DNA from: CAWAMR01 sp963783095
GTDB taxonomy: Bacteria; Planctomycetota; Planctomycetia; Gemmatales; Gemmataceae
Length of the DNA: 33,023 bases
Reading direction: 5' to 3'
NCBI GenBank assembly: GCA_963783095.1
Contig: CAWAMR010000025.1
Location: forward strand, 1-33,023
Below the pieces are notes generated by a model. It ran no database searches and was not told where the DNA came from. It saw only the letters and a list, made by a program, of their open reading frames with translations. This document shows, in pieces, positions 32,631-33,023 of this stretch; the first letter of the stretch is position 1, and every line of letters starts with the position of its first letter. A program made the position numbers and the translations under genes.

Positions 32631-32880
32631 CTGCACTTCAGTGTGCGATACCATAATCAACAACACCGTCGCCGATTCGGTGGGGGCACTTATCGGTAGC
32701 GACATGATTTGCGGTCGTGCGGTTCTAAGACATGAGTGCGGATCGACCTCTCAGGCGACAATGGCGATCTCGCGATTGGAATCTCTCGTGGTCGTCGCTA
32801 TGACCGTGCTGCTTGAGGCTTTTGTCGTCAGCGGTGCAGCGGGTTCGGTGATCTCCGTCCTAAACTCGCTGCTCAAATAA
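32602..32880 (+). CDS. Possible small hydrophobic protein overlapping the peptide gene end
   Basis: ATG 32602 has TTTGGAGGAACG ahead, a near-perfect ribosome site. 92 residues: two Cys in the N-terminal part (NSCTSVCD), Cys again at MICGRAV and HECGST, then a hydrophobic segment LESLVVVAMTVLLEAFVVSG, AAGSVISVL. It overlaps the previous frame by 29 bases. Not recognised; could be chance. Confidence 0.35.
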   Translation: MMINRRHWNSCTSVCDTIINNTVADSVGALIGSDMICGRAVLRHECGSTSQATMAISRLESLVVVAMTVLLEAFVVSGAAGSVISVLNSLLK

Positions 32881-32903
32881 CTTGGTCTTGGGCTGCATCA
32901 ACA

Positions 32904-33023
32904 TCATCCTCCCGATTCGATATTTTCCACGACGGCAGCGAGCACAACTGGCGGCATCGCCGTGATTTCCGGCAGTTCCCCGGGATTGCCAACTGCCTCT
33001 TTGCTCATCGCCCCGTTCAATCT
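32904..33023 (-). CDS. C-terminal end of an unidentified protein (cut by the window edge)
   Basis: The minus-strand frame open from the right edge reads RLNGAMSKEAVGNPGELPEI, TAMPPVVLAAVVENIESGG and stops at 32904-32906. Protein-like composition but too short to recognise. Confidence 0.3.
   Translation of the reverse strand, partial: RLNGAMSKEAVGNPGELPEITAMPPVVLAAVVENIESGG

Overview
The window reads as chromosomal DNA from a planctomycete, most probably a Gemmata-type lineage. This is inferred from gene content: a Ser/Thr kinase with a right-handed beta-helix C-terminus, TAT-type MNxxRRxF leaders on small secreted proteins, DUF1573 proteins, LolA-like secreted proteins, an XrtA/PEP-CTERM-type polysaccharide deacetylase, and paired leucine-rich and TPR repeat proteins. 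No rRNA is present. The only tRNA sequence is the 5' half of a tRNA-Arg(CCU).

Layout. 0-2 kb: the 3' part of a membrane Ser/Thr kinase closed by a 30-bp-arm palindrome. 2.2-4.2 kb: a tight histidine kinase, response regulator, XRE operon with ATGA-type overlaps. 4.2-5.3 kb: a group II intron reverse-transcriptase scrap and a secreted cupin-like protein. 5.4-9.8 kb: polysaccharide deacetylase, pdxA, a histidine phosphatase, an orphan Clp-type C-terminal domain and a sugar-phosphate isomerase-like protein. 9.8-12.1 kb: a membrane protein, an SMP-30-type propeller and a secreted ankyrin protein, all on the minus strand. 12.2-13.3 kb: no convincing gene but a mosaic array of about a dozen repeated modules. 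13.4-17.3 kb: debris and small genes (truncated HNH and DUF1653 genes meeting head to head, a soluble kinase, a cyclase remnant, a GNAT enzyme, a frameshifted conserved protein). 17.4-20.7 kb: an SDR with no catalytic Tyr, an LRR protein and a TPR protein. 21-25.6 kb: a mobile-element scar (degenerate integrase, tRNA half, small zinc-finger proteins, two XRE regulators with well-formed promoter/operator regions, a glycosyltransferase fragment). 25.6-32.9 kb: an AT-richer region holding two oppositely oriented sets of DUF1573 protein, LolA-like membrane protein and small secreted Cys-rich peptide.

Many genes, though not all, carry one or more single-base frameshifts, often at short homopolymers, while the predicted protein continues recognisably in another frame. 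Genes such as the propeller, SDR, LRR, soluble kinase and GNAT are intact in the same window. This could be uncorrected indel error in a long-read or metagenomic assembly, real gene decay, or both. Sequence alone cannot decide, so such genes are marked as frameshifted rather than declared dead.

The two strongest candidates for something new are the modular repeat array at 12.23-13.33 kb and the DUF1573 / LolA-like / Cys-rich peptide cassettes at 25.6-32.6 kb. The peptide gene lies directly after a DUF1573 gene or its tail in two of the paralogous units, and after the DUF1573/LolA-like pair in the divergent one.
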